NCBI GenBank assembly: GCA_938009905.1
Contig: CALLGK010000277.1
Location: 1-47,831 of the forward strand
Origin: an uncultured Acidimicrobiales bacterium
Lineage (GTDB): Bacteria; Actinomycetota; Acidimicrobiia; Acidimicrobiales; SZUA-35
Direction: 5' to 3'
Length of the DNA: 47,831 bases
In this document: positions 1 through 8,736 of the stretch, piece by piece
How positions within the stretch are numbered: the first letter of the stretch is position 1
How the letters are laid out: each line of letters begins with the position of its first letter
Made by a program: the position numbers and the translations under genes
The notes under the pieces: generated by a model
The model's input: the letters and a program-made list of their open reading frames with translations, nothing else
What the model was told of the DNA's origin: nothing
Databases searched by the model: none

Positions 1-828
1 CACCCGATAGTCGGGGATGTCTACACGAGCGGTGTCGAGCAATACCTCGCCAGACGACGAGTCTTCGATGCGGTCGAGCAGGTTGCGGGCAATGCGGAAC
101 GTCGAGGGCACGACGCCACCGGCAGAACCCGAGTGCAAGCCCTCGGTGACGATGTCGACAGACAGATTGGCGCCCACCAGGCCCCGCAACGACGTGGTGA
201 GCCACATCGTGTCGTAGGTGGCGCAGCCCGAATCGAGACACAGCACAAGATCGACATCGCCCAACCGGCCGGCAAGTGCATCGATGTGGGCAGGAAGGTC
301 GGGACTGCCCGACTCTTCAGACGCCTCGATCAGCAGCATGCAGCGGCTGTGTGAGCCACCGCTGGCCTGCACGGCTTCGATGGCTGTCAGGCTGGCAAAA
401 GCGGCGTATCCGTCGTCCGCTCCCCCACGCCCGTACAGACGGTCGCCCTCCCGCACCGGCTTCCACGGACCGAGGTCGTCCCGCCATCCGATCATCTCGG
501 GCTGCTTGTCGAGATGGCCGTAGAGCACAACTGTCGTGTCGGTCTGGGGCGAGCCAAAGGCATCGATCTCACACACGATGAGCGGCGTGAGTCCTGGCAA
601 GCGCTGCACGTTGATGGTCATGCCAGCCACCGGGCGAGCGCTCAACCAGTCGAAGATCTGGGTGACGGCGGCTTCGATGTGACCGTTGGCTTCCCAGTCG
701 GGGTCAAAGGCGGGCGACAAGGCCGGAATGGCGATGTAGTCGGTGAGCTGGGGCACAAGATCGTCGCGCCACTGCGTCGCGATCAGCTCGTCGGCGATCG
801 CAAGATCAAGATCATTCGGGGAGGGCAT
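1..828 (-). CDS. M20 family dipeptidase/metallopeptidase, 3' end outside window
   Basis: Not in the ORF track because it runs off the left edge. Reading leftward from the ATG at 828 gives 276 codons without a stop. The product is a zinc-dependent M20 exo/dipeptidase of the carnosine-dipeptidase/DapE-like group, cleaving short peptides or N-acyl amino acids in the cytoplasm. The M20 metal-site landmarks appear in order: YGHLDKQPE (first metal His, about residue 105), GRGGADDG (bridging Asp), EASEESGSPDL (catalytic Glu and metal Glu) and CLDSG (metal Asp). GLHSGSAGG marks entry to the dimerisation (lid) domain. No signal peptide is seen at MPSPNDLDL. Its start lies inside the end of the upstream lipoprotein gene (17 bp overlap), suggesting translational coupling. 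Substrate cannot be told from sequence; the C-terminal metal ligand lies outside the window. Confidence 0.9.
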   Translation of the reverse strand, partial: MPSPNDLDLAIADELIATQWRDDLVPQLTDYIAIPALSPAFDPDWEANGHIEAAVTQIFDWLSARPVAGMTINVQRLPGLTPLIVCEIDAFGSPQTDTTVVLYGHLDKQPEMIGWRDDLGPWKPVREGDRLYGRGGADDGYAAFASLTAIEAVQASGGSHSRCMLLIEASEESGSPDLPAHIDALAGRLGDVDLVLCLDSGCATYDTMWLTTSLRGLVGANLSVDIVTEGLHSGSAGGVVPSTFRIARNLLDRIEDSSSGEVLLDTARVDIPDYRV

Positions 829-1270
829 CACATCGCTCCAGAGAATCGAAGTACTTGGCGTAGAAGTCGTCGTTCAGCTCACCGCTGAGCAACACGTCGA
901 GGTCGTCCTCGACCAGTGAGTCGACAAGCTCATCAGCTGCACACGCCGCCTTGTCGCCCTCGATCCCAGACGCCTCGAGCTGGGTCACGAGCGACTCCTC
1001 GACGCTGCTGCGCATGCCACAGCCGAACTCGGCTCGGAATTGCATCTCTTCGAAGTCGGCGGCGCGACGCTCGGCCGCCAACTCAGCCTCGAGACCCTCC
1101 AAGCCGTACTCGTCGACAAGACGGTCGACGACGCAGCCCGCCTGTTGGCGAGATGCATCCTCGTTTGAGGCCACGAACGAGTCGATGGCGGCGTCACGGG
1201 TGAACTCGGCTGCGCAGGCCCCCACCACGAGGGCGGTTGCGGCGACGGCAACACGTGGACGCCACCCCAG
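812..1270 (-). CDS. Small putative lipoprotein, start codon uncertain
   Basis: The ORF extends to an ATG at 1369, but that start lies over 90 bp inside the acyl-CoA synthetase gene and gives an Arg/Ser-rich leader. A normal lipoprotein signal begins only at an internal CTG (1270): GWRPR, a hydrophobic AVAATALV stretch, and a lipobox-like VGAC cysteine. No ATG, GTG or TTG is available between 1366 and the signal, so I place the start at CTG and treat it as tentative. The mature part, about 130 residues, is acidic and helical with four cysteines (GCVV, FGCGM, KAACA, ERCDA). No known domain is recognised. It follows the ligase stop by 7 bp and overlaps the dipeptidase start, so all three are probably co-transcribed. 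Predicted location is the outer face of the cytoplasmic membrane. Confidence 0.6.
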   Translation of the reverse strand: MGWRPRVAVAATALVVGACAAEFTRDAAIDSFVASNEDASRQQAGCVVDRLVDEYGLEGLEAELAAERRAADFEEMQFRAEFGCGMRSSVEESLVTQLEASGIEGDKAACAADELVDSLVEDDLDVLLSGELNDDFYAKYFDSLERCDALPE

Positions 1271-1277
1271 CTGACGA

Positions 1278-2813
1278 CTAGTTGATCTGCTTCTCCATGC
1301 CGTCCCAGTACGGCGCCCGAAGCTTGTACTTCTGGAGCTTTCCGGTGGCGGTGCGGTCGAGGGCATCACGGAACTCTACGGTTGTCGGGCACTTGTAGTG
1401 GGTGAGGCGGTCTCGGCAGTAGTCGATCACGCCCTGCTCGGTGAGGTCAGACCCTTCGGCCTTCACCACAAGCGCCTTCACGGTTTCGCCCCACTTCTCG
1501 TGCGGCACACCGATCACGGCGACCTCGGTGATATCTGGATGCGAGAACACGGTGTCTTCCACCTCGATCGAGCTCACATTTTCACCACCCGAGATGATCA
1601 CGTCTTTCTTGCGATCGGTGATGGTGATGTAGGCGTCGTCGCCGATCACACCGCCGTCTCCGGTGTGGAACCAGCCGCCGTCGAGCGCCTCGTCTGAGGC
1701 GTCTGGGTTGTCCCAGTATGACTTCAAGATGTGATTGCCTTGGGCCAGCAACTCGCCGTCTGGGGCCGTCTTCATCTTGATACCGATCGACGGCACACCA
1801 GCTCGCGACAACCGAGTTGCTCGCTCTGAGGGATCGAGTTCGTCCCACTCTTGCGGGGCGCGGTTGATCGTGATGAGCGGAGCGGTTTCGGTGAGGCCGT
1901 AGATCTGGATGAACTCCCAGCCCAACTCGGTCTCGATGCGCTCGATGGTCTTGGAGGGAGGCGGTGCACCGGCCACGACGATGCGGACCTTGCCCTTGCC
2001 CGGAATCTCGCCATCCCAGTCGGCCGCCGCGTCGAGCACTGCCGCACACACCGCAGGAGCTCCACACATCAGCGTGACGCCATGCTCGTCGATCCGGCGC
2101 AGAATCTCTGCTCCGTCGACCTTGCGCAGCACGATGTTCTTCACGCCCATACCCATGACGGTGTAGAGCATTCCCCAACCGTCGCAGTGAAACATTGGGA
2201 GGGTGTGCAGGTAGACGTCGCGGTCGTTCACACCGACGTGCCAGCCAAAGGTGACGGCGTTGGTCCAACGGGCTCGGTGGGTCTGCTCGACGCCCTTCGG
2301 GCGGGCGGTGGTGCCAGAGGTGTAGTTGATCGAGGCGGTGCCGTCTTCGTCTGGCTCCCACGCCGTTGGCGTGCCTTCGCGGCCGTACCAGGCGGCGTCG
2401 CTCTCAGCGCCAATGATCCACTTGTGCTTGCACTCGACATCGGCAAGTGCCTCTTCGAGCTCCGGATCGATCAACAGCGCCTCAGCACCGGAGTGCTCCA
2501 CGATGTAGGCCACTTCGTCCTTGCTGAGGCGGAAGTTGATGGGCACAAACACACGACCGTTACCGCTCACACCGAAAAACATCGTGAGCAGGCGGCCTGC
2601 GTTGTGGCTCACCATGGCGACCCGTGCGCCCATGGCGAGGCCCATCTCGTCCATGGCGACACCAATCTGTCGCCGCATGTCACCAAGTTCGGCAAACGTG
2701 ACCTCGCCGAGTGACGGCGCAGGCTGATCGGGCTCATCGACAATGGCAACACGATCGGGGTAGACGTTGACCCCTCGATCGAGGAAGTCGTTGATGGTCA
2801 GTGGCACCTTCAC
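1278..2813 (-). CDS. Acyl-CoA synthetase (AMP-forming, ANL superfamily)
   Basis: A 511-residue adenylate-forming enzyme that activates a carboxylic acid with ATP and joins it to CoA. The adenylation motifs are complete: P-loop YTSGTTARPKG near residue 164, GLTETAP near 307, WFHTGDGG (ATP ribose Asp) near 380, the hinge region DRKKDVIISGGENVSS, and the C-terminal catalytic lysine in RTATGKLQKYK near 491. Length fits short- to medium-chain or aryl acyl-CoA ligases better than 600-residue long-chain FadD forms. The acid substrate cannot be named from sequence. The final RAPYW...KQIN tail closely resembles the end of the second ligase in this window (29651-31159), suggesting paralogues. The gene starts 54 bp downstream of the histidine kinase and may be the distal end of that transcript or have its own promoter. 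Confidence 0.93.
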   Translation of the reverse strand: MKVPLTINDFLDRGVNVYPDRVAIVDEPDQPAPSLGEVTFAELGDMRRQIGVAMDEMGLAMGARVAMVSHNAGRLLTMFFGVSGNGRVFVPINFRLSKDEVAYIVEHSGAEALLIDPELEEALADVECKHKWIIGAESDAAWYGREGTPTAWEPDEDGTASINYTSGTTARPKGVEQTHRARWTNAVTFGWHVGVNDRDVYLHTLPMFHCDGWGMLYTVMGMGVKNIVLRKVDGAEILRRIDEHGVTLMCGAPAVCAAVLDAAADWDGEIPGKGKVRIVVAGAPPPSKTIERIETELGWEFIQIYGLTETAPLITINRAPQEWDELDPSERATRLSRAGVPSIGIKMKTAPDGELLAQGNHILKSYWDNPDASDEALDGGWFHTGDGGVIGDDAYITITDRKKDVIISGGENVSSIEVEDTVFSHPDITEVAVIGVPHEKWGETVKALVVKAEGSDLTEQGVIDYCRDRLTHYKCPTTVEFRDALDRTATGKLQKYKLRAPYWDGMEKQIN

Positions 2814-2867
2814 AGTGAGTTCCCCCTGAGAACAAAGAGTGGTTTCAGTAGGTGCAAGGTAGTGCAG

Positions 2868-4382
2868 TTACACCTCAAGAATGAAGTGACCGCCGGGACC
2901 CGGCCCAACCCGCAAATCGCCACCATGAGCGCGAGCAATCCACCGGGCCAGCGGCAGCCCGAGTCCATGACCAGGCGACTCGGCTCCTGACTGGAACCGT
3001 TCAAAGACGGCCTCGTTCTGCTCAGCGGCGATGCCAGGCCCACTGTCGAGCACCTCGACTCGGCCTCGACTCACCGTCACAACCGCAGGCGTCGCAGCCG
3101 ACGCTCCGCCGTGCCGCGTCGCATTGTTCAGCAGATTGGTGATGGTGCGGGGCAGCAGATTTGGGTCGGCATCGACGATCAGCGAACTGTCGTCGCCAAC
3201 CACCTTCACGTTGAACGCCGGATTGTCGTCGACCACGGACTCAACCAGGAGGTCGAGGCGCACCGGTTCGCGGCGCAGCGTGAGCCGATCGGCATCCATC
3301 CGAGCCAACGTCAGGAGGTCGTCTGTGAGTTGCGCTGCGCCCCCTGCCAGGTCGGCGACTCGGGGCAGAGCGTCATCCCCCGCTGTTTCGGCTGTTGCCC
3401 GAATGGCGGCGATGGGCGTTCTGAGCTCGTGTGCAGCATCGGCCAAGAAACGTTCCTGCTGCGCCATCGCCCTGCTCGCTGGACGAATGGTGCGGCCGGC
3501 CACAAGCCACGCCGCCCCGGCCGAGCACGCCGTAAGGAACATGCTGAGCATCACCAAGTTGTTTCGGAAGCTCCGATGAGCGGCGCGAGATGGGCCGGGA
3601 TCAACGGCGGCCACAACGGCTCCACGGATCTCGCCGCCGCCTCGCACCGGAACACCTCGCGCCAGCAGCGTTCGTCCGTCGCTGTCGATATCGAACGGAT
3701 CCTCAACCCCTTCGTCGATCACGAGATCAACAGCCTCGATACCGGCTTGTCTGGTGAGCAGCGAGTTGCGACTGCGCCGCAAGTCTTCTGTTGGGTTCTC
3801 GAGCACGATCCCCCGATTGGCGAACACTTCGATGATGTATTGCCGGTAGGCCTCACCCGTGATTGGCTCCGGCACCTCGTCCATGACTCGCTGCTGCATG
3901 ACAGCACGAGACGGACGATCGCTTTCATTGGCGATCTGCAGGATCCAAGCCAGGTCATTGTCGTCAAGTGCATCAACCGCGGCTGGCACATACGCCAACA
4001 GGTCTTCGTCGCTGATCTCGGGGATCTCGCCCCACAGTTGGCCTTGACTGACGATGTAAAACTCGTCGTAGGCCTGACGGAGGCCGACAACCACGTTGTC
4101 ATCCAGGCGGCCGAGCGGCTCGAGGTCTGGCTCGCTGTTGACGAACCCAATGCGGCTCGCTGCGAAGTTGGTCTTCTCGAGGAGCTGCGTTTCGAGGGCA
4201 GCTTCACGGCTTCGCTCGTCGAGCTGCACCACGAGCGCGGAGAACGTGGTGAGGATGGCGGCAACGAGCAGCACGATCAGACCCGTCACGCGCCAACGCA
4301 ACCGTCGCATCTGCCGACTGGCCGCTTCGCCAAGGGCATCGACGCCCGACGCGCTTCTGGGCTTCTTCGAACCGCTGCTCAT
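2868..4382 (-). CDS. Two-component sensor histidine kinase
   Basis: A 504-residue membrane kinase. TM1 spans about 31-52, an extracytoplasmic sensor of about 220 residues follows, TM2 is about 274-295, then a short linker and the kinase core. H-box HELRTPI places the phosphorylated His at 318. The N-box is NLLNNATRHG (about 416), G1 is DSGPGI (446) and G2 is GHGLGLPLA (471). The sensor region (E/D-rich, with FANRGIVLENPTED) shows no recognisable fold. The start ATG overlaps the regulator stop as ATGA, so the pair is translated together. It is the last gene of the run of overlapping genes beginning with DUF1800, which makes envelope events involving those exported proteins a plausible stimulus; that link is inference from context only. 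Confidence 0.95.
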   Translation of the reverse strand: MSSGSKKPRSASGVDALGEAASRQMRRLRWRVTGLIVLLVAAILTTFSALVVQLDERSREAALETQLLEKTNFAASRIGFVNSEPDLEPLGRLDDNVVVGLRQAYDEFYIVSQGQLWGEIPEISDEDLLAYVPAAVDALDDNDLAWILQIANESDRPSRAVMQQRVMDEVPEPITGEAYRQYIIEVFANRGIVLENPTEDLRRSRNSLLTRQAGIEAVDLVIDEGVEDPFDIDSDGRTLLARGVPVRGGGEIRGAVVAAVDPGPSRAAHRSFRNNLVMLSMFLTACSAGAAWLVAGRTIRPASRAMAQQERFLADAAHELRTPIAAIRATAETAGDDALPRVADLAGGAAQLTDDLLTLARMDADRLTLRREPVRLDLLVESVVDDNPAFNVKVVGDDSSLIVDADPNLLPRTITNLLNNATRHGGASAATPAVVTVSRGRVEVLDSGPGIAAEQNEAVFERFQSGAESPGHGLGLPLARWIARAHGGDLRVGPGPGGHFILEV

Positions 4383-5119
4383 GACGAGCCCGATGCAACA
4401 TCGGAGTCGAGCACAAACCCAACACCACGCACGGTTCGGACCGGGTTGGGCTGACCGAGTTTGCGCCGAAGCGACGCCACGTGGGCATCCACCACGTTTG
4501 ACATGGGATCGTGGTGCTCATCCCAACAGTGCTCAATCAGATCGGAGCGGCTCACGGTTTGATCCGGCGATGCTGCGAGCTGCGTGAGGATGCAACGTTC
4601 CTTGCCCGTGAGCGGTAGCAACACACCCTCGCGGCGCACCTCGGCCCGCGAACGATCGATCTCAAGGCCATCAATGGTGAGCACGGGGAGCGACGTGCTT
4701 CCGCGACGTCGGCAGAGCGATCGAACTCGCACGATGAGTTCGTCCATCGCGAACGGCTTGATCAGGTAGTCGTCGCCACCAACTTCGAAGCCATCGACGC
4801 GGTCTTCCACGGAATCACGTGCGGTCAGAAAGAGCACCGGAACGGAGACCTCTCGAGATCGCAAGGCCGCCACCAACTCGGTGGTGTCGCCGTCAGGAAC
4901 CATGCGGTCGGCAACCACCGTGTCATAGTCGTTGACCGACAAGAACTCGTCGGCCTCGGCGATTGTGGCCGCGTTGTCGACCGCAAAGCCATCGGTGCGC
5001 AGTGAGTGTTCGAGCGCGTTGCGGATGTCGTCGTCGTCTTCGATGACAAGAATCCGCACGATTTCGAGAGTACAACTCATCGTGCTATCTGGGCCTAGCT
5101 GAGTCGGCTGGACCGACAT
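4379..5119 (-). CDS. OmpR/PhoB-family response regulator
   Basis: Receiver domain beginning RILVIEDDDD. The phospho-acceptor Asp is in TVVADRMVPDG (residue 71 from the ATG used here, 51 from the internal GTG), with switch Thr in FLTARD and Lys in YLIKPF. A winged-helix DNA-binding domain follows, with the C-terminal GVGFVLDSD hairpin typical of the family. Two starts are possible. ATG 5119 shares TGATG with the upstream stop, favouring coupling, but adds a 20-residue leader unusual in the family. GTG 5059 opens directly on the receiver. Neither has a strong Shine-Dalgarno sequence. It is the cognate partner of the adjacent kinase; targets are unknown, though autoregulation of its own operon would be usual. 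Confidence 0.94.
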   Translation of the reverse strand: MSVQPTQLGPDSTMSCTLEIVRILVIEDDDDIRNALEHSLRTDGFAVDNAATIAEADEFLSVNDYDTVVADRMVPDGDTTELVAALRSREVSVPVLFLTARDSVEDRVDGFEVGGDDYLIKPFAMDELIVRVRSLCRRRGSTSLPVLTIDGLEIDRSRAEVRREGVLLPLTGKERCILTQLAASPDQTVSRSDLIEHCWDEHHDPMSNVVDAHVASLRRKLGQPNPVRTVRGVGFVLDSDVASGSS

Positions 5120-5724
5120 CAGCCGAAGTCGTAGAGCTCGAGCTGCCAGCAGTTGTCGTAGCCGATGATGAGCTCGTCGTTGTCGAGATTCTCGACCACA
5201 AACACGTCAGCGAATCCGCCAAACACAGGGCGTTCACTCGGCCCAGCGACATCGGCCGGCGCTCCAAACGACGGCACCAGGATGGTCTCGTACTCCTCGT
5301 CGGTGAGGAACCCCTCGTAGCGACGGCTGTAGTCATCGTCGGTCATCCGACCGTCATCCCATCGAAGCGAGACTTCGACCTCAATGGCTCTGCACTGCTG
5401 CTCGGCCGTGACCGAACCGTCGTCGGCCACCGGCACCGGCGTCTCGCCCGGAACCTCCGACTCGACCTCGGCCGGAACCTCCGCCTCGACTTCGGTGGAG
5501 ACCACGGGAACGCCTTCACTCATGGGGCTCGTCGGCTCAATGCGCACCCGTTCCTCGGATCGAACCGGCGGTGCGGCGGCCGAACTGGCGAGAGCCCCAC
5601 CGGCCACAGTGCCAACTGTCCACGCCGCGCCGAGCAGCGCCGCGATGGCAAGCAGCGAGGTGACGAACGAACGACTCATCGATGGGCTGGGAGCACGATT
5701 GTTGGGCACGACGTCGTCCCTCAC
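5119..5724 (-). CDS. Small membrane-anchored or secreted acidic protein of unknown function
   Basis: 201 residues from a GTG start that overlaps the DUF1501 stop as GTGA. A short N-terminal segment precedes one hydrophobic helix (about residues 18-46, SFVTSLLAIAALLG...), acting as signal peptide or anchor. A low-complexity Pro/Val/Glu tether follows (TEVEAEVPAEVESEVP), then a compact domain of about 95 residues with two cysteines (EQQCRAIEVEV and YDNCWQLELYDFG) that could form a disulfide outside the cell. I do not recognise the domain. It lies between an exported enzyme-like protein and a two-component system and overlaps both. A role as accessory subunit, or as a signal read by the kinase, is possible but only inferred. 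Confidence 0.85.
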   Translation of the reverse strand: MRDDVVPNNRAPSPSMSRSFVTSLLAIAALLGAAWTVGTVAGGALASSAAAPPVRSEERVRIEPTSPMSEGVPVVSTEVEAEVPAEVESEVPGETPVPVADDGSVTAEQQCRAIEVEVSLRWDDGRMTDDDYSRRYEGFLTDEEYETILVPSFGAPADVAGPSERPVFGGFADVFVVENLDNDELIIGYDNCWQLELYDFG

Positions 5725-7088
5725 GCGATCAGTTCGAGGTAGTTGCGGGTACCGGGAACAACGCGTTCAGGGTCGACGCCAAAGGCGCCATGGGTGAGCC
5801 CGCCGAGATATTGGCGAAAGTCGGTGGTCACGATGAAGTTCTCGTCTTCATCGAACCGAGTCAGCGGGGACGGCTCTCCGCGGTGTCCGCCAACCACCCG
5901 TGGGCCAACCACAAGCTGCACGCCGGCTGATCCGTGGTCGGTTCCCGACCCGTTCCACTTCGGTCGACGACCAAACTCAGACCGGGTCGCAATGATCACC
6001 CGTTCAGCGTCCACCCCGAGAGCCTGGTGAAACAGTTCGATGGCGCTATCGAGTTCGCCCAGCAGATACGGGAGCGACGCCTGCTGAGAGGCGTGCGTGT
6101 CAAAGCCTCCATGCAACACGTGATACGCCCTGGTTGGCAGGCCGCCCGTGATGAGGTCGGCCACCATCGAGAGGCGAGCCGCCAGCAGCCCATCGCCGAC
6201 GTAGACGTCATCTGGCAGGTCTGGCGCTTCGAGAAGTTCCGCGGCGGCCACGATGCTGCCGAGGTCGGTTACGCTGCCGATGCTGTCTGCGACGCTTCGG
6301 ACAAGGTGTTGGCTGTTGCGGACCCGTTGGCCCAATGAAAGGTCGTCGGCGCTCGGCGATTGCAGCATCTGTTGGTAGGCCGCAACGATGCCGGGGTGGC
6401 GATCGATGAACGATGCACTCCACGGCAATGCGCCATCGTCTGGCAGCGCAACAGCGCTCCAACCATCGCCGTACATGGCAGGCGTGAGGTACCCAATGCT
6501 CACGCCAACCAGCGGGTCACGGTCGGCAACGGCGCCGTCAAGGGCCCGGGCGATCCAGCCGGTGCCGTCACCAGAATGGACGCGACCTCGGTTCCACACA
6601 TCGACGCTGGTGAAGTGGCTCAGCGAATTCTCCTCGATACCCACACCGTGGACAATCGCGAGATCCCCATCGTCCCATCGCCTGGCCAGGTTTGGCATGG
6701 CGCCATGCAGCGCAAACGTGTCGTCAAGCACTCGCTGGTTGTCAGCATCGAGCGCTCCGGGTCCGCGCAAGTCACGGTAGGCACCGGACTCGTAGGGAAT
6801 CACAGTGTTGAACCCGTCGAGACCTCCCTCAAGTTCGATGACGACAAGCACAAGCCCGGCATCCGCGATCGCTTGGTCGAGCTGACCGTTCGGGGCATAG
6901 GCCACGGCCTCGCTACCGGCTCCTGCGTCGAGCAATGCCAACCGATTCAGTGCCTGCGAACTACCAAGTGCTGAGGCGCCGGCGATCAGCCCGGCACCGC
7001 CAAGCTTCAGAAAGCGTCGTCTGTCCAGATTGGAGCGAGCCAGACTGGAGCGAGCCAGATCGGGGAGGGCAAGGTCAGGACGAGTCAT
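5721..7088 (-). CDS. DUF1501 family protein with Tat signal
   Basis: The true start is ATG 7088, overlapping the DUF1800 stop (ATGA); the longer ORF to 7274 lies inside DUF1800. 455 residues. The N-terminus has a twin-arginine signal, LDRRRFLKLGG with arginines at 23-25, then AGLIAGASALGS, so it should be exported folded. Family landmarks follow: ELEGGLDGFNTVIPY, HGGFDTHASQQ, RSEFGRRPKWNGSGTDHGSAG and VTTDFRQYLGG. DUF1501 is distantly related to the alkaline-phosphatase/sulfatase superfamily and usually sits beside DUF1800, as here; its biochemical role is not established. The pre-Tat leader holds a short internal duplication (DLARSSLARSNLD). Second gene of the overlapping operon. Confidence 0.93.
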   Translation of the reverse strand: MTRPDLALPDLARSSLARSNLDRRRFLKLGGAGLIAGASALGSSQALNRLALLDAGAGSEAVAYAPNGQLDQAIADAGLVLVVIELEGGLDGFNTVIPYESGAYRDLRGPGALDADNQRVLDDTFALHGAMPNLARRWDDGDLAIVHGVGIEENSLSHFTSVDVWNRGRVHSGDGTGWIARALDGAVADRDPLVGVSIGYLTPAMYGDGWSAVALPDDGALPWSASFIDRHPGIVAAYQQMLQSPSADDLSLGQRVRNSQHLVRSVADSIGSVTDLGSIVAAAELLEAPDLPDDVYVGDGLLAARLSMVADLITGGLPTRAYHVLHGGFDTHASQQASLPYLLGELDSAIELFHQALGVDAERVIIATRSEFGRRPKWNGSGTDHGSAGVQLVVGPRVVGGHRGEPSPLTRFDEDENFIVTTDFRQYLGGLTHGAFGVDPERVVPGTRNYLELIA

Positions 7089-8467
7089 GCGAGCGTCACT
7101 TCCGGTGAGGTGAACACCACGGCGATCGACGAGATCACCGTTTGGTACGGATCGTTTGGGAGGTAGGCAGCGGTAAGGCCGGCGTCGGTCTCTTCTGACC
7201 ACTCGACGACGCCAAACCGAGACATCAGCTCTGCCGTGAGCGCTGGCGTGTCGTCGAAGTTGTCCAACAGCCACGTGCCGACGGGATGCTGAACGTTCAG
7301 CAATCCCCAGCCAAACTCGATACCAGCCATCAGTCGACCGGCCGCTCTGTTGCTATCGAGCCACGACTCGTTGTGGGGCCAGCCTGCGACGTTCGGCGGA
7401 TAGCCAATCTCCTGCGACATCATTCTGGTGAGCGACGTGACTCCCCACGGCAAGAAGAAGGTGGGCGTTCCGGCCTCTCGATCAGCATCGAATTGATCGT
7501 TGGCTTCTTCGATGGTGAGGCGCTCGTCATCAAAGAGCTCGATCTCAAAGCCGCGTACTGCTCTGATCACCAACTCGACTGGCTGGCAGATCAGCCCCTC
7601 GTGCACCTCGTCTTCATAGAAGGCGTCGTGGGTAAGCATCGCCCGCAGGAGGTCGTCGATGCGCAGACGCGAACCAAACGCATCACCGAGCTCGCTCAGC
7701 ACGGCTCCGGATGGTGTCGTGCCGGCGTAGCGTCGCCAGAACCGTGAGGCGATGAACTCGTGGCACTCTCGCCGTTCGACGATCAGGTCAACGATGTCGT
7801 CTCCGTCAAAGTTGCCGATGTCGCCAAGAAACTGCTTGTCGCCAAAGTCGTGACGCGAGGGTTCCAGCTTCGCGGCAACGGGGCGGTCACCCGTGCCGGG
7901 TAGATCTTCGAGTCCGTAGCCCGTCAGTGCCCGGGCTGCGCTCACCACGTCAGCTTGGCTATAGCCGTTGCTCTCCCCCATCGAGAAGAGCTCCATGAGC
8001 TCCCTGGCGTAGTTCTCGTTCGGGTTGCCGACAGATGAAAGCCACAGATCAAGCCAGACGTTCATCGCCGGATCTCGAGTGATGGCCTTCAGGATGTCGT
8101 CGAATCGGCCAAGGCCGAGGTGGCGCAGCGTGAGCCATTGCAGCAACAGCAGGTCTGGCGTGTTGACCTTGTCGAGGCTCGTCGCAAAGTGCCCAGACCA
8201 GAACCACATGAGACGCTCGATCGCCGGTGTGGACGATGAGGCGTTGGTCCGGACGAACCAGTTAGCCAGCGTGGCAACGTCGAAGTTGTAGAGACCGGGA
8301 ACGGCCTTCGGCTCACCAAGCGACGGAGCAGCGCTCACGTCGTAGAGCTCGTCGACCAGGGCTTCGATCCCGATGTCGACCCCGTGTTCGATCTCGGCCG
8401 GGGTTCCGCCCCAGGCGGCCCGCCTGAGGAGGTGCGCAACGTTTCTCGGTGTTGCCGCTGGTGCCAT
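7085..8467 (-). CDS. DUF1800 family protein
   Basis: 460 residues starting MAPAATPRNVAHLL. Recognised by VAHLLRRAAWGGTPAEI at the N-terminus, MWFWSGHFATS, the hallmark NENYARELMELFSMGE, and the C-terminal YPPNVAGWPHNESWLDSN stretch. DUF1800 proteins of unknown activity are typically encoded directly before a DUF1501 partner; here the two reading frames overlap by four bases. No signal peptide is visible, so it may leave the cell by piggy-backing on the Tat-exported partner or act in the cytoplasm. That is inference. It is the first gene of the run, and the bases upstream (8468 onward) should hold the operon promoter. Confidence 0.93.
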   Translation of the reverse strand: MAPAATPRNVAHLLRRAAWGGTPAEIEHGVDIGIEALVDELYDVSAAPSLGEPKAVPGLYNFDVATLANWFVRTNASSSTPAIERLMWFWSGHFATSLDKVNTPDLLLLQWLTLRHLGLGRFDDILKAITRDPAMNVWLDLWLSSVGNPNENYARELMELFSMGESNGYSQADVVSAARALTGYGLEDLPGTGDRPVAAKLEPSRHDFGDKQFLGDIGNFDGDDIVDLIVERRECHEFIASRFWRRYAGTTPSGAVLSELGDAFGSRLRIDDLLRAMLTHDAFYEDEVHEGLICQPVELVIRAVRGFEIELFDDERLTIEEANDQFDADREAGTPTFFLPWGVTSLTRMMSQEIGYPPNVAGWPHNESWLDSNRAAGRLMAGIEFGWGLLNVQHPVGTWLLDNFDDTPALTAELMSRFGVVEWSEETDAGLTAAYLPNDPYQTVISSIAVVFTSPEVTLA

Positions 8468-8736
8468 GCATCAGTTGTACGAACACAACCGTGAAGGTTT
8501 CATGAACCAGCAGGCGGTCTCGGTGAAGTTCAGACGGGGTGTGGCTGTCTCACTGGGCGGCGCCGCAGCGCCCAACACTCCCACCAGCAGTCCACTGACC
8601 GGTCCGATTCACTTCACCGAGTTGCCTCCCTGCGTGCCGCCGCTTGCGTCTGTGATATCCGGATTTATCGAGAGCCGCCAAACCGAGCCCCGAATCGTCG
8701 GTTCACGGACGTAGAGGAGAGCGACGCAGAGCCGAG
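8468..8736. other. Non-coding spacer upstream of the DUF1800 operon
   Basis: No convincing ORF on either strand. It should carry the promoter for the leftward DUF1800 operon. It contains a GC-rich inverted repeat (TGGGCG...CGCCCA near 8560-8575) and a widely spaced pair TCGGTGAAGT (8520-8529) / ACTTCACCGA (8611-8620). I could not assign -35/-10 boxes with confidence. Confidence 0.5.

Noticed and set aside
3111-4454. 447-residue plus-strand ORF
   Set aside because: Antisense to the histidine kinase, without any recognisable domain or start signal.
8520-8620. TCGGTGAAGT/ACTTCACCGA inverted pair
   Set aside because: Arms are 81 bases apart and only ten bases long; could be chance. Mentioned in the spacer entry only.
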